Made by a program: the position numbers and the translations under genes. Positions 7,160 through 14,289 of a stretch of DNA of 40,455 nucleotides are shown here, one piece after another. How positions within the stretch are numbered: the stretch's first letter is position 1; each line of letters starts with the position of its first letter. The stretch lies in assembly GCA_910578765.1 (NCBI GenBank), contig CAJTRW010000008.1, positions 22,007-62,461 of the forward strand, read 5' to 3'. The notes under the pieces are model-generated. The model had not been told where the DNA came from. It saw only the letters and a list, made by a program, of their open reading frames with translations, and made no database searches. Source of the stretch: an uncultured Christensenella sp. Lineage in GTDB: Bacteria > Bacillota > Clostridia > Christensenellales > Borkfalkiaceae.

Positions 7160-8530
7160 ATGTTCAGTCAAAAACAGTCTTTTATAAAGGGCGCCGTCAT
7201 AATTTCATTGGGCGGTTTTATTTCAAAAATACTTGGTGCGGTATACCGCGTTCCGCTTACCGCCTTTCTCGGCGGGGAGGGCATGGGCATCTATCAGATG
7301 GTCTATCCGCTGTATTGCATACTTTTAACGGTTTCCGCCTCGGGCATTCCTACGGGAATAGCCAGACTTATTTCTTCGGGAAGCGGCAGGGGAGCGGAGC
7401 GTCAGGCGTTTCTGCTTTACGGTACGATAGGCGTTATAGGCACTATCGTCATGTATATGCTTTCCGCACCGCTTGCGGCTATTCAGGGCGAGGGCGCGAT
7501 ACGCCTTTGCTGTATGATGCTTTGTCCGTCGGTGTTTTTCGTTTCCCTTCTGTCAATAGTGCGCGGGTACTTTCAGGGTAAGGGAAACATGTACCCGACG
7601 GCGGTTACGGAAGTTTCCGAGCAGGTAATCAAGGTTGCCCTCGGTTGCACGCTGGCATATATTTTCCGTGAAAATCTTTCACTCGCAGTGGCTTCCACGC
7701 TGTTCGCCGTAACCGTCAGCGAGGCGCTTTCCACCGCGGTTGCGCTTATGTGGTATTCGCGCCGCAAAGCAAGACAGCCGCTGTACAAGGTTGCGCCCGT
7801 GTCTTTTTCCGCAATAGCCAGGTTTACCGTTCCGCTTACCTTAACCGCCATTGCAATGCCCGTAAGCCAGCTTTTGGAAAGCATAGTCGCCGTAAGGCTG
7901 TTAAAGGGAATTTCGGACAACGCCACGGCGCTTTACGGCGTTTTTTCGGGTTGTGCAGTCACCATAATAAATCTGCCCGTTTCGATAACCTACGGACTTG
8001 CGGCGGCAAGCGTGCCGCAGATATCGCCTTTGGCGGAAAAAGGCGACATTGCGGGCGCCAAGGCGAAGGCTTACAAATCTCTTTTAATTACGCTTGCAAT
8101 ATCCGTGCCTGCGGCGGCGCTTCTGTTTTTCGCCGCGCCGCTTGCCGTTAAAATAATTTTCTCGTCGCTTGCCGCGGAGGAAAAATCCGTGCTTGTCACT
8201 CTCGTAAAAATAATGGCGGTCAACGCCGTTACCTCGTCGCTTGTGCAAACGTCGTCCGCATGCCTTACCGCATTGGGCAAGCCGGTAAGAAGTACAATAA
8301 CGCAATGGACGACTTCCCTTCTGCGCGTAGCTTTGACCGCCGCGCTTATAAAATTCACTTCGCTTTCCATAAGCGGCGCGGCAATATCGGCAAACTGCGC
8401 GTATTTGGTTGCGGCGCTTATAAATTTCTGGTATATTGTAAGGGAAAAACACGACAGAGGAAAACCCGATGAAAATAACGCTGATAGGTTTAGGCACGGA
8501 CGAAAACTGCTTAACGCAAAAAGCGGTTGA
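7160..8530 (+). CDS. yabM: SpoVB/YabM-like polysaccharide flippase (MOP superfamily)
   Basis: This 456-residue polytopic membrane protein belongs to the MOP/MVF family that moves lipid-linked sugars across the membrane. The N-terminus (QSFIKGAVIISLGGFISKILGAVYRVPL...GGEGMGIYQMVYPLY) matches the SpoVB/YabM pattern, including the GxxGxxxYxMxxP segment. About 12-14 hydrophobic helices are visible, ending near residue 430. The position between spoVT and mazG is that of Bacillus yabM, so I use that symbol; the lipid substrate is unknown. The start is supported by homology, but the hairpin just upstream hides its ribosome binding site. The last 62 bases overlap mazG, suggesting translational coupling. 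Confidence 0.85.
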   Translation: MFSQKQSFIKGAVIISLGGFISKILGAVYRVPLTAFLGGEGMGIYQMVYPLYCILLTVSASGIPTGIARLISSGSGRGAERQAFLLYGTIGVIGTIVMYMLSAPLAAIQGEGAIRLCCMMLCPSVFFVSLLSIVRGYFQGKGNMYPTAVTEVSEQVIKVALGCTLAYIFRENLSLAVASTLFAVTVSEALSTAVALMWYSRRKARQPLYKVAPVSFSAIARFTVPLTLTAIAMPVSQLLESIVAVRLLKGISDNATALYGVFSGCAVTIINLPVSITYGLAAASVPQISPLAEKGDIAGAKAKAYKSLLITLAISVPAAALLFFAAPLAVKIIFSSLAAEEKSVLVTLVKIMAVNAVTSSLVQTSSACLTALGKPVRSTITQWTTSLLRVALTAALIKFTSLSISGAAISANCAYLVAALINFWYIVREKHDRGKPDENNADRFRHGRKLLNAKSG

Positions 8531-9890
8531 CGCTTTAAAAAGCGGCGCGCGGATTTTCGCGCGCACGTCTTTGACAGCCCCTTTTAAAAGCATTGAAAAT
8601 TACGGCGCCGACACAATGGACGCACTTTTTGAAAAGTGCCGCAATTACGACACTTTGAATAAAAAAATAGCCAAAACCGTGACTGACGCGGCTAAAAGCG
8701 CGGATGTATGCTACTGCGTCGACGGCGCCGTCTGCGAAGATTCGGCATGTAAAATAATACTGGCAAAGCACAAAGACTGCGCGGTGATAGAGGGGGTTTC
8801 AAAAAGTTCCCGCGCCGCAAGCGCGGCAAGATTGTCAAGTATGCTTTATACTTCGGTTTCCGCCTACGGCATAGAGGAGCTGAAAAGCTGTTCCGCGGCT
8901 GTTATATACGATATTGACTGCGAGTATATCGCAGGTCTTGTTAAGGAAAAGCTTTCCGACCTTTTCGGCGAGGAAACGCCATGTGCCTTTGTGCGGGGCG
9001 ACGAGTGTAATAAAATAAAAATTTACGAAATCGACCGCATGAAAAACTACGACTGGGATTGCGCCGTCGCGGTGGAGGAAGCAAGCTTCCTCAAAAAAGA
9101 GCGGTACGACTTTGCGGATTTGGAAAAGATGATAAAGCTTCTGCGCGCCCCGGGCGGCTGTCCGTGGGACAGGGCGCAGACCAACAAAAGCATTAAAAGC
9201 AATTTAATAGAGGAAGCGTACGAGCTTGCCGACGCCGTAGAGCGCGACGACGACGACGGAATAGAGGAAGAAACGGGCGACGTAATTTTGCAGGGCGCTT
9301 TCCATGCCGTGATAAAGCAGGAGCAGGGCGCTTTTAACGCGACGGACGCTTTGACGCGTCTGGTAAAAAAGCTTATCTTCCGTCATTCGCATATTTTCGG
9401 CAAAGATAAAGCCGCCGACGACAAAGAGGCGCTTGGCGTTTGGGAAAATAATAAAAAGATAGAAAAAAGTCAGAAAACTTATACCGATTCGGTCATGTCC
9501 GTTCCTAAAAACATGCCAGCGTGCATGCGCGCGCAGAAGGTGGGCAAGCGCTCCGCCAAGTGCGGAATGGATTTTCTTTCTCCCGTTTCCGCTTCGGAAA
9601 AGCTTGCCGAGGAAGTAAACGAACTTCTGGACGCTTGCATATCCGGGAACAAGGACGAAATCTTCGACGAGGCGGGCGACGTGTTGTATTCCGCCGTAAA
9701 CGTATGCCGTCTTGCGGGGGTAGACTGCGAGCAAGCGCTTCACTTTGCGGTGGATAAATTCTCCGCGCGCTTTGCCGAGTTTGAAAAACTTGCCGCCGCC
9801 GCCGGTGAAAAAACGGAGGATATGGACCCCTCGCGTTGGGATTATTATTGGATGCTTGCCAAAAATGCAGTTGAAAACAATAAAAATTAA
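8469..9890 (+). CDS. mazG: MazG-family NTP pyrophosphohydrolase with N-terminal tetrapyrrole-methylase-like domain (YabN type)
   Basis: The 473-residue protein has the two-part YabN architecture. Residues 1 to about 215 form a degenerate SAM-dependent tetrapyrrole methylase fold (starting MKITLIGLGTDENCLT). Two MazG modules follow. The first begins with the signature CPWDRAQT at about residue 231, with metal-binding acidic clusters EEAYEL and EEETGDVIL. The second, at about 350-460, carries EEVNELLDA and DEAGDVLYS. MazG enzymes hydrolyse nucleoside triphosphates to monophosphates and clear aberrant nucleotides. The gene overlaps yabM by 62 bases and dus by 26 bases, consistent with one operon. 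The N-terminal domain is diverged, so methylase activity is doubtful. Confidence 0.92.
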   Translation: MKITLIGLGTDENCLTQKAVDALKSGARIFARTSLTAPFKSIENYGADTMDALFEKCRNYDTLNKKIAKTVTDAAKSADVCYCVDGAVCEDSACKIILAKHKDCAVIEGVSKSSRAASAARLSSMLYTSVSAYGIEELKSCSAAVIYDIDCEYIAGLVKEKLSDLFGEETPCAFVRGDECNKIKIYEIDRMKNYDWDCAVAVEEASFLKKERYDFADLEKMIKLLRAPGGCPWDRAQTNKSIKSNLIEEAYELADAVERDDDDGIEEETGDVILQGAFHAVIKQEQGAFNATDALTRLVKKLIFRHSHIFGKDKAADDKEALGVWENNKKIEKSQKTYTDSVMSVPKNMPACMRAQKVGKRSAKCGMDFLSPVSASEKLAEEVNELLDACISGNKDEIFDEAGDVLYSAVNVCRLAGVDCEQALHFAVDKFSARFAEFEKLAAAAGEKTEDMDPSRWDYYWMLAKNAVENNKN

Positions 9891-10806
9891 AAATTTAATA
9901 ACGGAAAACAATGTGTTTCTCGCGCCGCTTGCGGGCTACACAAACGCCGTTTTCAGGCAAATGTGTTACGATTTGGGCGCGGGGCTTACCGTTACGGAAA
10001 TGGTCAGCGCCAAAGGGCTTTGTTACAATAGCGAAAAAACGCGGGACTTGCTGTTAACTACCCCCGCGTACGGCGGGATTAAGGCGTGCCAGCTTTTCGG
10101 CAGTGAACCGGAATATATGGAAAGGGCTGTCAAAAGCGGGGCGGTTGCGCCCTTCGGGATAATCGACATAAATATGGGTTGCCCCATGCCCAAAATTTAC
10201 AACAACGGCGACGGCAGCGCGCTTATGAATAATCTTCCGCTTGCCGAAAAAATAATTGCCGCAGCAAAGTCTGGCGGCAAGGCGGTTACGGTAAAATTCC
10301 GCATAGGCTTGCACGAGAATAACATTATCGCCGCGGAGTTTGCGCGTATGTGCGAGGGCGCCGGTGCGGATTTGATTACCGTTCACGGCAGGACGAGGGA
10401 AAAAATTTATTCGGGCGAAGTGAATTACGGGGCGATAGCCGCGGCTAAAAACGCAGTAAAAATCCCCGTTATAGCAAACGGAGGCGTTTTCTGCAAGGCG
10501 GACGCGGACAGGCTTTTAAACGCAACGGGCGCGGACGGCGTGGCGGTTGCGCGCGGCGCTATGCACGCGCCGTGGATATTTGCCGAAATTTGCGGAAAAC
10601 CCGTTCCCGATAAAAAAGCGCTTATATTGAAGCAGATTGACGATACGGTAAAATATTACGGCGAAAGATTTGCCTGCGTGTTCATGCGCAAAATGTGCGC
10701 ATTTTACATAAAGGGAATACCAAACTGTACGGAAATAAAAATTAAGCTTTTCAAAGCGTCAACCACGGACGAAGTAAAGGAAATTATACAGATTTTGTCG
10801 TTTTGA
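9865..10806 (+). CDS. dus: tRNA-dihydrouridine synthase (Dus family)
   Basis: This FMN enzyme reduces uridine to dihydrouridine in tRNA. The 313-residue product shows the Dus signatures: APLAGYTNAVFRQMC near the start, TEMVSAKGL, the GSEPEYMERA region, and INMGCPMPKIYNNGDGSALM with the catalytic Cys. KFRIG, ITVHGRTREKIYSGEVNY and the phosphate-binding IPVIANGGV...GADGVAVARGAMHAPWIF follow. The frame extends upstream to 9745, but homology begins at the ATG at 9865, inside the end of mazG. A hairpin follows the stop. In Bacillus this slot holds yabO-yabP, so the placement is a lineage difference. The exact tRNA position modified cannot be read. Confidence 0.92.
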   Translation: MQLKTIKIKNLITENNVFLAPLAGYTNAVFRQMCYDLGAGLTVTEMVSAKGLCYNSEKTRDLLLTTPAYGGIKACQLFGSEPEYMERAVKSGAVAPFGIIDINMGCPMPKIYNNGDGSALMNNLPLAEKIIAAAKSGGKAVTVKFRIGLHENNIIAAEFARMCEGAGADLITVHGRTREKIYSGEVNYGAIAAAKNAVKIPVIANGGVFCKADADRLLNATGADGVAVARGAMHAPWIFAEICGKPVPDKKALILKQIDDTVKYYGERFACVFMRKMCAFYIKGIPNCTEIKIKLFKASTTDEVKEIIQILSF

Positions 10807-10842
10807 CCGTTGCCGAAAAATCTTTTTTATAAATAAAACAAT

Positions 10843-10866
10843 GCGGCGCACCGAAAGGTGCGCCGC
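10843..10866 (+). terminator. Hairpin after dus, weak terminator
   Basis: GCGGCGCACC (10843-10852) pairs perfectly with GGTGCGCCGC (10857-10866) around a GAAA tetraloop. Only TTAAATTATT follows, so the T-run is poor. Confidence 0.5.
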
Positions 10867-10871
10867 TTAAA

Positions 10872-10967
10872 TTATTCGATTACGTTTCCGTCTTTGTCTA
10901 ACTTACCGTTTGTACATTGCACGGTGAAGTTGCTTGAATAGTCATCCCAATCTCCTCCTTTTATGCG
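10872..10967 (-). pseudogene. C-terminal remnant of a BspA-type leucine-rich-repeat surface protein
   Basis: A minus-strand open frame of 31 codons ends with TAA at 10874-10872 and has an in-frame stop just upstream (10970-10968). The translation, RIKGGDWDDYSSNFTVQC plus TNGKLDKDGNVIE, resembles the C-terminal end of LRR_5/BspA surface proteins, which typically finish with a W-D, Y-T-V-x-C-x-(D/N)-G pattern. No start codon fits this frame, so it is read as a decayed fragment. In another frame a good AGGAGGAG site precedes a 15-codon peptide (MTIQATSPCNVQTVS). That might be accidental, since the site itself encodes the GGD of the remnant. Confidence 0.4.
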
Positions 10968-11046
10968 TTATATAAACGACGTATAAAGTATAAAACGCGG
11001 TAAAAGTTTTTTCAAGTGAATAATGCCTGAATTACAAACGACGCTA

Positions 11047-11075
11047 TTCGACGGATTGCGTCGTTATTTTATAAT
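11047..11075 (+). promoter_or_regulatory. Promoter of spoIIGA with possible Spo0A box over the -35
   Basis: TATAAT at 11070-11075 has TTCGAC at 11047-11052 as a -35, with a 17-base spacer. The same bases, TTCGACG, match six of seven positions of a reverse Spo0A box (TTCGACA). In Bacillus the spoIIG promoter is activated by Spo0A-P bound next to the -35, but with a longer spacer. Confidence 0.45.
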
Positions 11076-11111
11076 TTAAAACAGGACGCTTACGCTATAA
11101 TTCCTTTTACG

Positions 11112-11894
11112 ATGCAGGTCTATGTCGAGCTTGCCCTGCTTGAAAATTTCTGTATGGATTTCACTCTTTTATACTGCGCGAAGCTGGTATGTAAAAACAG
11201 GGCTTCATTTTGGCGGGTGGCGTTCGCCGCCGCGATAGGCGCGTGCTTTGCCGTCGTGTTTCCGCTGTTTAAGCTTAAAGGCGTGTGGGCGGTAACGGTG
11301 AAATTGATTTCCGGTGCGGCAATTTGTGCGTTGGCGGGCAAGTTTAAGGGTTTTAAAGCATATTTTAAATTAACGGGTGTATTTTGCGCTTTTACGTTTG
11401 TCCTCGGCGGCGCGATGATAGCAATTTTTTCGCTTGCGGGGCTGGAATATACCGGCGGAACGGGATATACGCTTTCCTCGGTTCCGATAGGGATACCGCT
11501 TTTCGGGGCGCTGATTCTTATTATCTGTGCGCGCAAAATCGCAAAAAAGCTTAAAAAGGCGGACAAGACCACCGTAAACTGCCGCATTTTTTCGGGCGGT
11601 AAAAGCGTTGAAATATCCGGCTTTTTCGACAGCGGCAACAGCGTTTATTCGTCGGGCAGACCGGTAAGCGTTATACCGCTTACCGCCGCATTGAAAATCG
11701 TGGACGAAAGCCTTCTTAACGAGGAGGTCAAAATACATACCGTAGCGGGCAGCAAAAAAATTAAAATATTCACTGCGGACAAAATAGAAATTTACTCCGG
11801 CGAAAAAACCGAAACGGTTAAAGACGTAAAAATAGGGATAAGCCCCCGTCCCGTCGGCGGAGCGGTTCTTCATCCCGACTTGTTGGAGGAGTAA
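11112..11894 (+). CDS. spoIIGA: Sporulation sigma-E processing peptidase SpoIIGA
   Basis: SpoIIGA is the septal membrane aspartic protease that cleaves pro-sigma-E in the mother cell. Of 260 residues, about the first 150 contain five hydrophobic helices (MQVYVELALLENFCMDFTLLY matches the family N-terminus). The soluble protease half carries the catalytic Asp in GFFDSGNS (Asp at about residue 173). The protein is somewhat shorter than the roughly 309 residues in Bacillus. The ribosome binding site is poor: only AGGA about 26 bases upstream is visible. The stop directly abuts the sigE start (TAAATG), the classic spoIIG operon layout, so protease and substrate are co-expressed. Confidence 0.95.
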   Translation: MQVYVELALLENFCMDFTLLYCAKLVCKNRASFWRVAFAAAIGACFAVVFPLFKLKGVWAVTVKLISGAAICALAGKFKGFKAYFKLTGVFCAFTFVLGGAMIAIFSLAGLEYTGGTGYTLSSVPIGIPLFGALILIICARKIAKKLKKADKTTVNCRIFSGGKSVEISGFFDSGNSVYSSGRPVSVIPLTAALKIVDESLLNEEVKIHTVAGSKKIKIFTADKIEIYSGEKTETVKDVKIGISPRPVGGAVLHPDLLEE

Positions 11895-12590
11895 ATGTTC
11901 GAAAAAATCAAACATATTTTATCGCTTATATTCGGGAAAAATACGCTGGATTATATTTGCGGAACGGAAGCTTTGCCCATGCCGTTTTCTCAGGAGGAGG
12001 AAAGCGACAAAATTTCCCTGCTGGAAAGCGGGGACGAGCACGCCAAGTCAGAGTTGGTGGAGCACAATCTCCGTTTAGTCGTGTACATAGCCAAAAAGTT
12101 CGAGGGCTCGGGCGTGGACGGCGACGACCTTGTTTCCGTCGGTACGATAGGTCTTATAAAAGCCATAAATTCTTTTAAGTCGGACAAAAATATCAAGCTT
12201 GCCACGTACGCTTCGCGCTGTATAGAAAACGAAATTTTAATGTATTTGAGACGCATGTCGCGGCTTAAACAGGAGGTAAGCTTCGACGAGCCGTTAAATA
12301 CCGACTGGGAAGGCAACGAGCTTTTGTTATCCGACGTTATGGGCACGGACGCGGATACGGTTTATTCCGATATAGAGGGCGGCGTCGAGCGTGAGCTTTT
12401 GCAGGCTTCGCTGTCCAAGCTTCCGCCGAGGGAGCAGAGAATTATGCGCATGCGCTTTGCCTTGGACGGCGGCGACGAAATGACGCAAAAGGACGTAGCC
12501 GACAAGCTGGGCATATCGCAAAGCTACATTTCAAGACTTGAAAAGAAAATAATTTCCAAGCTGAAAAAGGATATTTCCAAACAGATTTAA
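11895..12590 (+). CDS. sigE: Sporulation sigma factor sigma-E (pro-form)
   Basis: Sigma-E directs early mother-cell transcription during sporulation. The 231-residue product has an N-terminal pro-peptide (MFEKIKHILSLIFGK, amphipathic and hydrophobic) that SpoIIGA removes. Region 2 is visible at about 55-120 (HNLRLVVYIAKKFEGSG, DLVSVGTIGLIKAINSF, YASRCIENEILMYLRR). The region 4 helix-turn-helix lies at about 180-225 (MTQKDVADKLGISQSYISRLEKK). A GGAGG at the 3' end of spoIIGA serves as its ribosome binding site. In many Clostridia and Bacilli sigG follows directly, but here the operon ends in a terminator and sigG is absent from the window. Confidence 0.96.
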   Translation: MFEKIKHILSLIFGKNTLDYICGTEALPMPFSQEEESDKISLLESGDEHAKSELVEHNLRLVVYIAKKFEGSGVDGDDLVSVGTIGLIKAINSFKSDKNIKLATYASRCIENEILMYLRRMSRLKQEVSFDEPLNTDWEGNELLLSDVMGTDADTVYSDIEGGVERELLQASLSKLPPREQRIMRMRFALDGGDEMTQKDVADKLGISQSYISRLEKKIISKLKKDISKQI

Positions 12591-12670
12591 TAAAGTATAA
12601 GAGGGAAAAACGGACGCGCCTTATCGTATTTCCCATAAGGAATTTAATAAAATGCAAATAAAAAGATTTA

Positions 12671-12710
12671 GGCATAGCGTTAAGCTGTGCCTTTTCTGTA
12701 CTTTTTTTCG
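12671..12710 (+). terminator. Rho-independent terminator of the spoIIGA-sigE operon
   Basis: GGCATAGC (12671-12678) pairs with GCTGTGCC (12684-12691) with one T-G wobble and a 5-base loop. It is followed by TTTTCTGTACTTTTTTT. Confidence 0.8.
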
Positions 12711-12781
12711 TGGACGAATTAGGCTACTCGTAGCATAGTGAGATATAGATATGTTTTATATTTCCCGCAAAATTCAATCGG

Positions 12782-12810
12782 TTGCGTTCTTTCATTTTTC
12801 GTGATATAAT
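12782..12810 (+). promoter_or_regulatory. Sigma-A promoter of the PPOX/GNAT pair
   Basis: TTGCGT (12782-12787) and TATAAT (12805-12810) are separated by 17 bases. A GCGGAG ribosome binding site (12835-12840) and ATG (12849) follow. Confidence 0.75.
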
Positions 12811-12848
12811 GATTGTACGATAAACAGTAATTTAGCGGAGAAAATTTT

Positions 12849-13262
12849 ATGGATAAAGCACAAATACTTCATTTTATATCGGAACAAAAGACGGCTTTTA
12901 TCGCCTCTGTAAACGAGCAAGGTTATCCCGTAATAAGGGCGATGCTTGCCCCTCGCAAAATAGACGGTAACGAGATTTATTTTTCTACAAATACCTCGTC
13001 CAACAAGATAAAACAGTATTTATCAAATAACAAGGCTTGCGTCTATTTTTACAAACGCGGAAGATTCAAGTATCAGGGCGTATCGATTACGGGCGAAATG
13101 CAAGTATGTACCGACCAAGCAACCAAAGACGAAATATGGCGTTTCGGCGATAAATTGTTTTACAAGCAAGGCGTAACCGACCCCGATTATTGCGTATTGA
13201 AATTTATAGGCAAAACAGCCGAATATTACTGTGATTTTAAAATAGAAAAGATAGAGTTGTAA
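12849..13262 (+). CDS. Pyridoxamine 5'-phosphate oxidase-fold (PPOX) flavin-binding family protein
   Basis: The 137-residue protein has the split-barrel FMN-binding pattern. It shows an N-terminal helix, then TAFIASVNEQGYPVIRAMLAPRKIDGNEIYFSTNTSSNKIKQYLSNNKACVYFY in short form, followed by ITGEMQV and a C-terminal strand. Families of this size include general-stress proteins and small flavin reductases; the substrate cannot be read. It is AT-richer than the neighbouring operons. It is followed 27 bases later by an acetyltransferase gene on the same transcript, and both genes have nearly the same AATTTAGCGGAGAA leader. The pair lies between two terminators and looks like an accessory cassette. 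Confidence 0.8.
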   Translation: MDKAQILHFISEQKTAFIASVNEQGYPVIRAMLAPRKIDGNEIYFSTNTSSNKIKQYLSNNKACVYFYKRGRFKYQGVSITGEMQVCTDQATKDEIWRFGDKLFYKQGVTDPDYCVLKFIGKTAEYYCDFKIEKIEL

Positions 13263-13289
13263 ATTTCAATTTAGCGGAGAACTTTTAAA

Positions 13290-13820
13290 ATGCAAATAGA
13301 GAAACCACTTGTTTCTTCAAGAATAACTGTACGGAATTATCAAAAGTCAGACCTGCCATATCTTACCGCAATGTGGTTTGATAAGGAAAACGGCAAATAT
13401 TTGAGCGACCCGACGGCGGAATATGTTGATAGTGATTTTCAAAAAGCGCTTGACAGTCTTGAAGATAGCCCAAACGGATATTATTTGACAGTTGTTTTAA
13501 ACAGTTCTGATGAGATAATAGGTTCTGCTTGCATTTTCCCTGACGAAAAAAAGGAAATATTTGATATAGGATATTGTGTTCATAAGGGCTACTGGGGGAA
13601 AAGATTTGGATCTGAACTATTGGCTTTAATTGTTACTTTTATACGCAATAACGGGGGCATTGAGATAACTGCGGAAGTTACGCAAGATAATATTGCATCG
13701 AACAGATTGCTTGCAAATAACGGCTTTAAGATAAAAAAGAAATCGCAATTTAAAAAATATAAAATGAATATCTGTTTTAACAGTTACGTTTATACTTTTA
13801 GTTGCGCTAATCAAACTTGA
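13290..13820 (+). CDS. GNAT-family N-acetyltransferase (RimJ/RimL-like)
   Basis: This 176-residue protein has the GNAT fold. SSRITVRNYQKSDLPYLTAMW is the usual first strand and helix, and IIGSACIFPDEKKEIFDIGYCVHKGYWGKRFGSE carries the acetyl-CoA-binding beta-4/alpha-3 region (pyrophosphate loop HKGYWGKRFGSE). TAEVTQDNIASNRLLANNGFK is the standard C-terminal motif. It transfers an acetyl group from acetyl-CoA to an amine, but the target is unknown. AGCGGAGA lies about 11 bases before the ATG. The last 30 residues are divergent and very AT-rich. It is probably cotranscribed with the PPOX-fold gene and possibly acquired. Confidence 0.85.
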   Translation: MQIEKPLVSSRITVRNYQKSDLPYLTAMWFDKENGKYLSDPTAEYVDSDFQKALDSLEDSPNGYYLTVVLNSSDEIIGSACIFPDEKKEIFDIGYCVHKGYWGKRFGSELLALIVTFIRNNGGIEITAEVTQDNIASNRLLANNGFKIKKKSQFKKYKMNICFNSYVYTFSCANQT

Positions 13821-13858
13821 ATTAAATTTCGACTTGTCTTTCTAAATAGTTTGCAGTA

Positions 13859-13891
13859 AAAAGCTCTCGAACATATCGTTCGAGAGCTTTT
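13859..13891. terminator. Terminator after the GNAT gene
   Basis: A perfect 14-bp stem, AAAAGCTCTCGAAC (13859-13872) with its complement at 13878-13891, has a 5-base loop. It ends in TTTT and is preceded by AAAA, so it may work in both directions between the convergent GNAT and trxA genes. Confidence 0.85.
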
Positions 13892-13972
13892 GTCCTCGCT
13901 TGAAAGTATAACTCTTAAAAATTTAGTATTTAATTCCCTATGATAAGTGCGCATTTACGTGCGCGGTTTCTA

Positions 13973-14284
13973 TCAAAGGTTTTCTTCAAGGAATTTTTCC
14001 GCTTCAGAAGCGGACATATAACCCAGCGTTTTCGCCGTCTGTTCGCCGCCCTTGAATACTGCGACAAGCGGTATAGACATTATGCCGTAGCGCGCGGCAA
14101 GCGGCAGATTTTCGTCTATATCGACTTTGACGAACACGGCTCTGTCGGAAAATTTTTCCGAAACCTTTTCCATTACGGGCGCAAGCATTTTGCAGGGTCC
14201 GCACCAGGTTGCGAAAAAATCGCATACGACGGGCTTGTCGCCTTTTAACAACTCGTCGAATTTTTCGGTATTAATCTGTTCCAT
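13973..14284 (-). CDS. trxA: Thioredoxin
   Basis: The 103-residue protein has the redox-active WCGPCK motif at about residues 27-32 and the cis-proline loop GIMSIPLVAVF. These show a classical cytoplasmic thioredoxin that reduces protein disulfides. The frame is open further upstream, but the start at 14284 has AAAGGAG 8 bases before it (14299-14293) and fits the family length. It begins 5 bases after the hisS stop, with its ribosome binding site inside the hisS end, so it is the last gene of the long minus-strand run. A short GCGCA/TGCGC hairpin lies after the stop, without a clear T-run. Confidence 0.95.
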   Translation of the reverse strand: MEQINTEKFDELLKGDKPVVCDFFATWCGPCKMLAPVMEKVSEKFSDRAVFVKVDIDENLPLAARYGIMSIPLVAVFKGGEQTAKTLGYMSASEAEKFLEENL

Positions 14285-14289
14285 ATTTT

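Noticed and set aside
10940..10960. 15-codon minus-strand peptide behind a strong AGGAGGAG site
   Set aside because: The purine-rich site is also the coding sequence of the LRR-protein remnant, so its match to a ribosome binding site is probably accidental.
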